This document shows positions 42,522 through 50,124 of a stretch of DNA of 64,000 bases, piece after piece; position 1 is the first letter of the stretch; every line of letters starts with the position of its first letter. The notes under the pieces were generated by a model, which did no database searches, had not been told where the DNA came from, and saw nothing but the letters and a program-made list of their open reading frames with translations. The DNA comes from CAYOWK01 sp964407665 (GTDB lineage: Bacteria > Pseudomonadota > Alphaproteobacteria > Caulobacterales > Hyphomonadaceae), in contig CAYOWK010000003.1 in the NCBI GenBank assembly GCA_964407665.1, positions 62,001-126,000 of the forward strand, written 5' to 3'. The position numbers and the translations under genes were made by a program.

Positions 42522-44231
42522 ATGCGCTATACTATTGCTGCGGTCCTCTTCTGTCTGTTGGCGGCGTGCGGCGGCGGTGGCTCATCGTCCGGCGACGCAA
42601 GCGGCGGAGGCGGGCCGGCTCCGGCCGCTCCCCCTCCAACCGCTGCGGAGGCCGCGCGCCTCCTGACCCAAGCGACGTTTGGAGTGACCGAAGCCGGCAT
42701 CGCCGAGGTGCAGAGCCAAGGCGTCAACGGCTGGATCACGGCCCAGATCGCACTCCCCCGCCCGGCCATCAGCCACGAGGCCTTCATCGACACCGCGCTT
42801 GCCGCCAACGGCTCCGTCAACGCCAACAATTTTTATCAGACGTGGTGGCGGCAATCGATCAGCGAACCGGACCAGTTGCGCCAACGGGTCGCCTTCGCCC
42901 TGTCGCAGATATTTGTGATTTCCCTTGCCGATCCGGCCATCGATACGCGCGGCGCTGCGTCCTGGTACGACATGCTGCAACGCAATTCGTTCGGCAATTT
43001 TCGCACGCTTCTGGAGGATGTGACGCTTCACCCGATGATGGGGCGCTATCTGACCTACCTGGGTAACGACAAGGAAGACCCGGCCGGGACTCGCACCCCG
43101 GATGAGAACTACGCGCGGGAGGTCATGCAATTGATGACCATCGGTCTGGTTGAACTCAACGCGGATGGCACGCCGAGGCTCAATGGAACCGAAACCATCC
43201 CGACCTATACGCCGGCCGACATCGCCGGCCTTGCAAAGGTGTTCACGGGCATCAGCTGGTACAGCCCCTCGCCAAACAACACCACGTTCGCTGGCGGCAA
43301 CGCCCATTCCGACCGGTCGGTGCGACCCATGATTTTCTATCCGACCCGCCACTCGACATCGGCCAAGACCTTCCTTGGCGTAACAATCCCGGCCAGCACG
43401 ACGCCCGACAATGCGGGTGACCTGCGCATCGCCCTCGATCAGCTCTTCAACCACGCCAACACCGCTCCGTTTGTTTCGAAGCGTCTCATCCAGCAGCTGG
43501 TGACTTCCAATCCAAGTCCCGCCTATGTCGCCCGGGTCTCAGCTGTGTTCGCCAACAACGGATCCGGCGTACGAGGCGATCTGGCGGCTGTGGTTCGTGC
43601 CATCCTCACCGATGCCGAAGCACGAAACATCGGGGTGGCGACTTCGCCCACCTTCGGAAAGCTGCGGGAGCCCGTCATACGTGTCGCGAACTGGGCGCGA
43701 ACGTTCGGCGCCACGTCGCAGACCGGAAACTTTCTGATCACGTCGACAAGCGCCAACACGTCGCTGAACCAGTCCCCGCTGACCTCTCCCTCGGTTTTCA
43801 ACTTCTGGCGACCCGGGTTTACCCCGCCGGCAACGACCGTGCTCGGTCAGAACATGCTTCTCGCACCTGAGTTTCAGGTCGTCGATGAAGTCACGACGGC
43901 GTCGTACATCAATCAGATGCAGGACTGGATCAACGCCGGAATCGGTTCGACGCCGACCGGCGGGTCCGGGCGTGACGTACGCTCCGCCTATACGGCGGAG
44001 ATCGCGCTTGCCGACAACCCGGCGGCGCTGGTGGATCGCATGAACGCCCTACTGTTCTATGGCCAGATGACGCCTACCCTCCAATCGCGATTAACGGCGG
44101 CGGTTACGGCGGTCGCTATCCCGGCAGCAACTGGGAGCAATCAGGCGGCCATCGACACAGCCCGTCTGAACAGGGCGAAGACCGCTGTTTTCCTATCGAT
44201 GATTTCGCCTGAATACCTCGTTCAGCGCTGA
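42522..44231 (+). CDS. DUF1800 family lipoprotein
   Basis: A 569-residue exported protein with a lipobox (AAVLFCLLAACGGGG) and a Gly/Ser/Pro linker. The body matches DUF1800: AARLLTQATFGVTEAGIAEV, WWRQSISEPDQLRQRVAFAL, PDENYAREVMQLMTIGLVEL, and the C-terminal SPSVFNFWRPGFTPP and LSMISPEYLVQ. Function is unknown; DUF1800 genes almost always precede a DUF1501 gene, as here (11 bases apart), implying a two-protein envelope or secreted system. Confidence 0.9.
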   Translation: MRYTIAAVLFCLLAACGGGGSSSGDASGGGGPAPAAPPPTAAEAARLLTQATFGVTEAGIAEVQSQGVNGWITAQIALPRPAISHEAFIDTALAANGSVNANNFYQTWWRQSISEPDQLRQRVAFALSQIFVISLADPAIDTRGAASWYDMLQRNSFGNFRTLLEDVTLHPMMGRYLTYLGNDKEDPAGTRTPDENYAREVMQLMTIGLVELNADGTPRLNGTETIPTYTPADIAGLAKVFTGISWYSPSPNNTTFAGGNAHSDRSVRPMIFYPTRHSTSAKTFLGVTIPASTTPDNAGDLRIALDQLFNHANTAPFVSKRLIQQLVTSNPSPAYVARVSAVFANNGSGVRGDLAAVVRAILTDAEARNIGVATSPTFGKLREPVIRVANWARTFGATSQTGNFLITSTSANTSLNQSPLTSPSVFNFWRPGFTPPATTVLGQNMLLAPEFQVVDEVTTASYINQMQDWINAGIGSTPTGGSGRDVRSAYTAEIALADNPAALVDRMNALLFYGQMTPTLQSRLTAAVTAVAIPAATGSNQAAIDTARLNRAKTAVFLSMISPEYLVQR

Positions 44232-44242
44232 GGAGCCCGACC

Positions 44243-45847
44243 ATGACCGGCAAGTCCATGTCGCACGCTACTCGCCGTGAAATCCTGCGGCGCGCAACCG
44301 CGCTCAGTTGTGTTGGAGCAGCCGCTTCCACGTTTGGGTTCCAGCTGGCCACCATGGGACAGGCGGCAGCGCAGACAGCCCCCGGTGGCTACAAGGCGCT
44401 TGTCTGCATCTTCCTGTTCGGCGGCAACGACGCGAACAACATGGTGCTGGCAACCGATACGGACAGCTGGGGCCGCTATTTCGCCGCGCGCAACGCCGGG
44501 GTTGACCCCATCGCCCTGATGCCCGTGGGGACGGCGGCAACGGCCCCTGGCGGGTTCAACCCGGTCACAGGACGGACCTTGCCGAACAATGCTACGGCAT
44601 GGACGCAACCCGAGTCCTGGGGCGGCGTGTTGCCAATCACGTCTGCAATACCGAACCCGGTTCCCGCCGGAACGAACGCCTCGGTTCGCACCTTCGCCCT
44701 GAACCCGCACATGGGGCCGCTGCTGCCGCTGTGGACGGCTGGCCGTCTCGCGGTGGCCGCCAATGTCGGCCCGCTGATCCAGCCAACGACCAAGACCCAG
44801 TATCGCGCCCGCAGCGTCCCCCTGCCCGCCAACCTCATGTCGCACAACGACCAGCAATCGACCTGGCAGGCTGGAGCGACGGAAGGAGCGCGCCGCGGTT
44901 GGGGCGGACTGATGGCGGATCAGTTTCTGTCGACCAACGGGGCCAATTCCGTCTTCACGGCGATGTCCACCGCAGGCAATGCCGTACTGCTCGCAGGCCA
45001 GAACGTCGTTCAGTACCAGATATCGACCAACCAGACGGCCCCGGCCATCCGGATCACGTCCGCCGCCACGCCGACCGCCACGGTGTTCGGAGCCAGCAAC
45101 GCCGGCGCACGCGTGCGCGAGATCATCGGCGACGTGGGCGGGTCGAGCTACTTCATGCAGGATCATGGAGCCAAGGTCGTGCGGTCGATGGGCGCTGCCG
45201 ACCTGCTGAACGCCCAGTTCGCGGCTGGCGGGCCTGGAGCATCCGTGGCGGCCCCCACGACTTTGCTAAACCCGATCACCCGGGCTAACGAAACGAACGC
45301 GCTGGCCGTGCAACTGCAGAGCGTAGCCAAGGCCATTGCCGCGAATGCGGCTCTCGGCCTCAGCCGGCAGGTCTTCTTCGTGTCGATGGGCGGCTTCGAC
45401 AATCACGACGTCCAGAATTCCGCGCAGTCGCCGCTGATGGCGCGTCTTGCCCACGCCCTTGCCTACTTCGACGGCGCGATGGGGAACGTCAACGGCGTCA
45501 ATATGCGTCCGCAGGTTACAACGTTTACCGCTTCGGACTTTTCGCGGACCTTCACCACCAACGGGGATGGCACCGACCACGCCTGGGGCTCGCACCAGTT
45601 CATCATGGGCGGCGCAGTCAATGGCGGGAGCATCTACGGACAATACCCCACACTGGGCGTCGACCAGACAGGCTTCACCAATCCGGATATGTCCGGAAAC
45701 ATTCTCGTTCCGTCGATGTCGGTCGATCAATACGCGGGTACAATTGGCCGGTGGTTCGGGCTGTCTGAAGGGCAGCTGGATTCGATCTTCCCGAACTTGC
45801 GGAACTTCAATCGCAACGTCGGTTTCATGGGGGCTCCGGCCGCCTGA
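44243..45847 (+). CDS. DUF1501 family protein with twin-arginine signal
   Basis: A 534-residue sulfatase-like-fold protein of unknown activity. A Tat signal is visible (ATRREILRRATALSCVGAAAS, cut near QAAAQTA). DUF1501 hallmarks are KALVCIFLFGGNDANNMVL, LALNPHMGPLLPLWTAGRLA-like text (TFALNPHMGPLLPLWTAGR), VSMGGFDNHDVQ, FTASDFSRTF and TDHAWGSHQFIMGGAVNGG. The DxH-type motifs suggest metal-dependent chemistry. It follows the DUF1800 gene by 11 bases, so folded, cofactor-loaded export with a lipoprotein partner is likely. Confidence 0.9.
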   Translation: MTGKSMSHATRREILRRATALSCVGAAASTFGFQLATMGQAAAQTAPGGYKALVCIFLFGGNDANNMVLATDTDSWGRYFAARNAGVDPIALMPVGTAATAPGGFNPVTGRTLPNNATAWTQPESWGGVLPITSAIPNPVPAGTNASVRTFALNPHMGPLLPLWTAGRLAVAANVGPLIQPTTKTQYRARSVPLPANLMSHNDQQSTWQAGATEGARRGWGGLMADQFLSTNGANSVFTAMSTAGNAVLLAGQNVVQYQISTNQTAPAIRITSAATPTATVFGASNAGARVREIIGDVGGSSYFMQDHGAKVVRSMGAADLLNAQFAAGGPGASVAAPTTLLNPITRANETNALAVQLQSVAKAIAANAALGLSRQVFFVSMGGFDNHDVQNSAQSPLMARLAHALAYFDGAMGNVNGVNMRPQVTTFTASDFSRTFTTNGDGTDHAWGSHQFIMGGAVNGGSIYGQYPTLGVDQTGFTNPDMSGNILVPSMSVDQYAGTIGRWFGLSEGQLDSIFPNLRNFNRNVGFMGAPAA

Positions 45848-45903
45848 AGCCTGGCCGTTTCGCCATGAGTGTAGCCTGGCCGATTACCCCCGCCGAGCGC
45901 GGC

Positions 45904-46884
45904 TCACCGCTTGTGGAACGCCACGGATGTAACGACCCTGCGCCCCTCGACACGCGAAAGCTGCACAATGATGTCGATCACCGACTTCGCGTAGTCGATC
46001 ACGTCCGACCGCGTCAGGGTCAGACCCGCCTGCAGCGTCATGAAGGCGATTTGCTCCAGAGCGCCCTGCGGGCTGTCGGCGTGCACCGTCGTCAGGGAAC
46101 CGGGATGACCGGTGTTGATCGCGCGAAGAAAAGTAAAGGCCTCAGGGCCCCGGATCTCTCCCACCATCAACCGGTCAGGGCGCATCCGAAGACTTGCGCG
46201 CAGCAGCTCGTCGATGCCCACGCGCGCCTCGCCAAGTTCGCTCCCGACGGCGACGAGCCCCAAAGCGTTCGGATGTTTCAGGAGGACCTCGGGAGTGTCC
46301 TCGATAACGATGAGACGGCTGTCATCGGGGATCTCTTTCAGCAACGCGTTCAGGAATGTCGTCTTGCCCGTCCCCGTTCCGCCGGAAATGACGATGTTGC
46401 GCCCGGCCTTGACCGCTCTCGAAAAGAACGCCCGCAGGTTTCCCGCCTCAAGAAGTTCGCCCAGAGCCGCGTCCGTAGCGACCCGCTCGCCGCCCGGCGC
46501 CCGGCCGACCTGCTGGAACGCGCCAGCCTCCTCGTAGTCCGCTAGCTGCAGGTCAGGCAGTACGTGTTTCCGGATCGCGAGAGCGAAATGCGCGCGGGTG
46601 GCCGGCGGCGCCACGATCTGGACCCGTGCGCCATCGGGAAGTGTCGCCGCCAGAAGCGGATACTCGCGGCTCACTCCCTGGCTGGAGTGCGCGGCGATCT
46701 GCTGGGCAAGCCGCCGTAGCATGAGTTCGTTGACATCAGCGGACTCTATCCGCTCGAACCCGGATGCGCCGTCGATCCAGATCTCGCCGGGGCGATTGAC
46801 GAGGATATCGGTTACGTCGTTACGATCGAGCCATGGCGCCAGCGGCGCCAGGTAGGTCCGGAGGTAGACGCCCTCGCCGATCAA
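45904..46884 (-). CDS. virB11: Type IV secretion ATPase VirB11
   Basis: Hexameric secretion ATPase of 326 residues. The N-terminal domain has DILVNRPGEIWIDG. The RecA-like domain has Walker A ISGGTGTGKTTFLNALL, the Asp box VIEDTPEVLL, Walker B-like LRMRPDRLMVGEIRGPEA and the His box GHPGSLTTVHADSPQGAL. The ATG overlaps the virB10 stop (ATGA). It is the last gene of the leftward virB operon. Confidence 0.95.
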   Translation of the reverse strand: MIGEGVYLRTYLAPLAPWLDRNDVTDILVNRPGEIWIDGASGFERIESADVNELMLRRLAQQIAAHSSQGVSREYPLLAATLPDGARVQIVAPPATRAHFALAIRKHVLPDLQLADYEEAGAFQQVGRAPGGERVATDAALGELLEAGNLRAFFSRAVKAGRNIVISGGTGTGKTTFLNALLKEIPDDSRLIVIEDTPEVLLKHPNALGLVAVGSELGEARVGIDELLRASLRMRPDRLMVGEIRGPEAFTFLRAINTGHPGSLTTVHADSPQGALEQIAFMTLQAGLTLTRSDVIDYAKSVIDIIVQLSRVEGRRVVTSVAFHKR

Positions 46885-48047
46885 TTGGGCGAGGCCTGGC
46901 GCGGAACCGAACCGACTGTCGAGAAATCGAGGTCCTGGCTCACAAACACACGCACCGGCGATCCCTGCGGCACTGTGACGGTCGGGGCGATACCGGCGCC
47001 GCCCGCAATCGCGCCGGCGCCTGCATCGACGCCAGCACGGGTCGACGCGATAACGATGTTGGTATCGCCCGCATCGACCGCCGCGCCGACGCCGAGGTTG
47101 AGAAGCGTCAGGAGCGCGGCGCCCCCGAAACGCTCGAAAAAGTGGGTGTCGACGTCGCCATTCAGCCCGCCGCGTCCCAAACCGTCGGTCGCTGGCGCAG
47201 ACAGCTCGATGGTGGCGCCGTCCGGGCGGATCATCCGCGTCCAGATCACAAATGTCCGGCTCTGGCCGAGCGCCACACCGGATTTGTACTGCCCGATCAG
47301 CCGCGAGCCGCGAGGCACCAGAATCTTGGTTCCGTCAAAGCCACGTACATCGCGGCTCACCACGGCGCGAACGTATCCGGGCAGGTCCGAATTGAGGGCC
47401 GTCTCGAGCACGGCGGCAATGACCGTGCCTTCGATGACTGTCGACGACACATCTCCCAGAGTGCTCGCCTTGGCCGGCCCTGAAGTTTCCCCGAGACCGA
47501 ACCTCTGGGCGAACCGCTCGTCGGCGTTCTGGCTCGGGTTTGTCGCCGCCGACATCGTCGCTGAAACAGCGGATGGATTGAGGGGGGGCGCGGCTTCGGA
47601 GGTGGCTGCGCCTGGCCTGGGGGTCGCATACACCCCAAGGTCAACGACCAGAGCCGGAGCGCGCAGCCTGTCTATCTCGGCCTGAGTCGGACCTGGCGCG
47701 ACTTGAGGTGGCGGAGGTTGCTCGACTTCGACCAGAGGTATCAGTTCCGGCGGCGGCAAGGACGGAGCGGCCGGCTGAGGCTGAAGCAAGGCCCGTGGCT
47801 CAGTCGGGGCAGGAACCGCAACTACCCGCTGTGCCGCAGCATTGGCAGCGGCCTGCTGGCTGGCCAGCGCCGCTGCCTCTCTCCTGCCAGACTCCAGCTG
47901 CAGGAAGACGATAGCTCCAAGGCCCAGCGCCCCAACGAACGCAAACGCAATTGGCCATAGCGAGGTGTTGCCAGCAACGCGCGGCGGCGTGTCCATGTCA
48001 AAGCTGGGATCCAGCCCTGCGCCGCGCGGTGACGGGGAGTTGGTCAT
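46881..48047 (-). CDS. virB10: Type IV secretion protein VirB10
   Basis: A 388-residue bitopic protein that spans inner and outer membranes in the secretion core complex. It has a short cytosolic N-terminus, one membrane helix (LWPIAFAFVGALGLGAIVFL), a periplasmic proline-rich linker, and the C-terminal TrbI/VirB10 barrel with VIEGTVIAAVLETALNSDLP, VPRGSRLIGQYKSGVALGQ, VIWTRMIRPDGATIELSAPA and DVDTHFFERFGGAALLTLL. It starts 1 base after the virB9 stop, with GGAG inside virB9. Confidence 0.94.
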   Translation of the reverse strand: MTNSPSPRGAGLDPSFDMDTPPRVAGNTSLWPIAFAFVGALGLGAIVFLQLESGRREAAALASQQAAANAAAQRVVAVPAPTEPRALLQPQPAAPSLPPPELIPLVEVEQPPPPQVAPGPTQAEIDRLRAPALVVDLGVYATPRPGAATSEAAPPLNPSAVSATMSAATNPSQNADERFAQRFGLGETSGPAKASTLGDVSSTVIEGTVIAAVLETALNSDLPGYVRAVVSRDVRGFDGTKILVPRGSRLIGQYKSGVALGQSRTFVIWTRMIRPDGATIELSAPATDGLGRGGLNGDVDTHFFERFGGAALLTLLNLGVGAAVDAGDTNIVIASTRAGVDAGAGAIAGGAGIAPTVTVPQGSPVRVFVSQDLDFSTVGSVPRQASPN

Positions 48048-48048
48048 C

Positions 48049-48876
48049 TCACTCGCTCCGGCTTGGCTGCGGCAGGGGCGCTGGCTCGGCCTTGGGGCGT
48101 TTGCTCCAGGCCCTGTTCCTCAGAACGGCCTGAGCCTTGCCATAGCGCAAGACAAACGCCTCGGCGGTGAGATCAGCGATGGTGTAGTCGCCGCCGATGC
48201 GCGTGTTGGCCATCTCTTCTTTGCCGTCGGCGCCAATCACAAAAATGGCGGGAGCCACGCCCCGGCTGTCAAACTGGAAGTAGGTGACCACCCCGTCGTC
48301 GAACACCCGAAGCGGGTGGAGGTTCTTGGCGCCTGCAGGCGCATAATCGAAATTGAAATCCGCAGGGGTCGGTGTGGGCGGAGGTGGGGGCGGCGCCGAC
48401 GGCGGTGGGGCAACCACGACCGGGACTGGCGGTTCAGGATAAAGGAAACGCAGCCGCCGCATCGAGTCCGGGTCAGCCGGATCGGCCGCCCGTGCGGTGT
48501 TGAGGATGAAGGAATAGATGCGCTCGTTCGTCACCACCGTCATGCTGGTGGGGCTGCTTTTGGACATGGGCTTCAAGAACAGAAGCGTCGCCTTGCGGTT
48601 GGGCGTCACCTGCCAGGACATCGAGTCGCCGATCGAGACATTTTCGATCCGCTCTTCCGGAGCAAATTCGATCATGAGCTCATATCCGAGCTCACCGCGG
48701 ATCTCTACGATCGCGTTCGGATCGTAGAGGAACTCCTTGATACGCGGATCGCCCGGACCTGGGCCTGGGACCGAGGCGATCTGGGCGCTGGCTACATTGC
48801 CCATGGCGAGCGCCAGAAAGCCAAGCGCGGCTGCGCGGATTGAAGCGATTGCGATAATCCGACCGGTGAAGATCAT
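48049..48876 (-). CDS. virB9: Type IV secretion protein VirB9
   Basis: A 275-residue core-complex protein with a signal peptide (AALGFLALAMGNVASAQ). The N-terminal domain has DPRIKEFLYDPNAIVEI and FLKPMSKSSPTSMTVVTNER; the C-terminal domain has FDDGVVTYFQF and GGDYTIADLTAEAFVLRYGKA. An unusually proline-rich linker (VVVAPPPSAPPPPPPTPTP) separates them. Its ATG overlaps the stop of a 29-codon frame (ATGA). In canonical systems VirB9 binds the lipoprotein VirB7, which is not seen here. Confidence 0.93.
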   Translation of the reverse strand: MIFTGRIIAIASIRAAALGFLALAMGNVASAQIASVPGPGPGDPRIKEFLYDPNAIVEIRGELGYELMIEFAPEERIENVSIGDSMSWQVTPNRKATLLFLKPMSKSSPTSMTVVTNERIYSFILNTARAADPADPDSMRRLRFLYPEPPVPVVVAPPPSAPPPPPPTPTPADFNFDYAPAGAKNLHPLRVFDDGVVTYFQFDSRGVAPAIFVIGADGKEEMANTRIGGDYTIADLTAEAFVLRYGKAQAVLRNRAWSKRPKAEPAPLPQPSRSE

Positions 48877-48962
48877 AGCTTATCGTTCCACGCCGGGCTG
48901 ACCGCCGCTCTGGCGACGCTGCCCCCAAATCGACGGCTCTTTATCGCCAACACTCCCAGCAT
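48873..48962 (-). CDS. Candidate small protein between virB6 and virB9 (29 codons)
   Basis: A short frame starting at the ATG at 48962, preceded by the strong ribosome-binding sequence GAGGGGGAG at 9 bases, and ending in a TGA that overlaps the virB9 ATG. It reads MLGVLAIKSRRFGGSVARAA then VSPAWNDKL. There is no lipobox Cys, so it is not a conventional VirB7, and it is far too short for VirB8. It may be a real peptide or simply a coupling cistron that delivers ribosomes to virB9. An in-frame ATG at 48971 abuts the ribosome-binding sequence and is less likely. Confidence 0.35.
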   Translation of the reverse strand: MLGVLAIKSRRFGGSVARAAVSPAWNDKL

Positions 48963-48963
48963 A

Positions 48964-50124
48964 TCAGCCATCTCCCCCTCGGTCAGCAACCCTCGGGGCG
49001 CGGCTATACGTTTGGCCAAGCCTGTCACGGGCGAACTCGGGAGCCGGCGCCAGCGCATCTACAATCTCGCCGGTCCGGCGGCTGGCTGCCTCGCGGCCAG
49101 AGGAGAGACCGCCAGCTTCTGCAGCCTGATGCCGGTCTATAGCAGCGATGCGGGCGACAAACTGCTCGGCGCGCTCCCCCGGGCCATCTCCGGGCTGGCG
49201 ATCAGGCGGCGGCAACCGACGGAGCACGGCTTCCCTGCCGCCCTCCCGGCTGAGGGCAAAGCCACGCCCGATTGCCGCAACAGCACCCAACCCCGAGACC
49301 ATGACCATCAGGAACACAATGACGACGATCGTTATAGTGATCACAGGCCCCATATCGAATCTGCCCTGGGCCGCGTTGCCCACGAGGATTTCCAGGAAGG
49401 GCTGAAGGATCATCAACATCACTGCGCCGAACACATGTACGGCCAGAGGCGCCATGGCGGCAGACAGGGCTGCCCTCATCCAGCCCTCAAACAGCCCGCG
49501 CGTCTGGTGAAAGAGCAGCATGCCGATGAAGATTGGGCCAATGGCCAGCAAAAACGCGAGCACGATCTTGGCTGCGATAACGAGGCCAAGTGTCAGAAGC
49601 AGGAGCGCGATTGCCGTCAGCCACAGCAAGCCGGATCCCAGCATGGGGCCGCCCTGGAGAAGGTTGGCCGACGGGCTCGCCATCCCGCCGTAGATGCTCG
49701 CGGCGCCGCTCAAATCCTCGAACGCCCGCTGCACGCCTCCCATGACGTCGCCGTCGAAACTTGCCCCGCGCGCGGAAAGCGGTCCGATCAGGCGCGTCAT
49801 GATCTCTGCCGGCCCATCGAACAGGAGATTGAAGATCAGCGTCTGATAGGTGGACCATGAGGTGACGAAGGCGAGGATCAGTCCAACCTTGAGCGCCACC
49901 ACGGGTAGCTCCGTCACACGCAGCCCGCCCCGCCCGAGAAGCAACTGATATCCAAGCAGCGCGATGTAGATTGTAAGCAGGCCGGTAAAGGCCGCGGCAA
50001 ACAGGGTGTTGGGGCCCACGAGCTCGCGATAGGCGTCGTGGACCAGGAGGCGGATGTGGCAATCGACGGTCTCAAGCACGCCGCCAACCACGCCGTCATC
50101 CGGAGGAGCCGGACAGAAAGCCAC
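48964..50124 (-). CDS. virB6: Type IV secretion inner-membrane protein VirB6 (TrbL-like)
   Basis: Polytopic membrane protein of about 386 residues that forms part of the inner-membrane channel. Six or more hydrophobic segments are visible, for instance TLFAAAFTGLLTIYIALLGY, LTAIALLLLTLGLVIAAKIV, LAFLLAIGPIFIGMLLF and MGPVITITIVVIVFLMVM, with the conserved GPIFIGMLLFHQTRGLFEGW segment. The GTG at 50124, overlapping the virB4 stop and preceded by AAGGGGG, is chosen because it starts just before AFCPAPPDDG; an ATG at 50157 lacks a ribosome-binding site. The C-terminal 80 residues are hydrophilic. Confidence 0.88.
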   Translation of the reverse strand: MAFCPAPPDDGVVGGVLETVDCHIRLLVHDAYRELVGPNTLFAAAFTGLLTIYIALLGYQLLLGRGGLRVTELPVVALKVGLILAFVTSWSTYQTLIFNLLFDGPAEIMTRLIGPLSARGASFDGDVMGGVQRAFEDLSGAASIYGGMASPSANLLQGGPMLGSGLLWLTAIALLLLTLGLVIAAKIVLAFLLAIGPIFIGMLLFHQTRGLFEGWMRAALSAAMAPLAVHVFGAVMLMILQPFLEILVGNAAQGRFDMGPVITITIVVIVFLMVMVSGLGAVAAIGRGFALSREGGREAVLRRLPPPDRQPGDGPGERAEQFVARIAAIDRHQAAEAGGLSSGREAASRRTGEIVDALAPAPEFARDRLGQTYSRAPRVADRGGDG

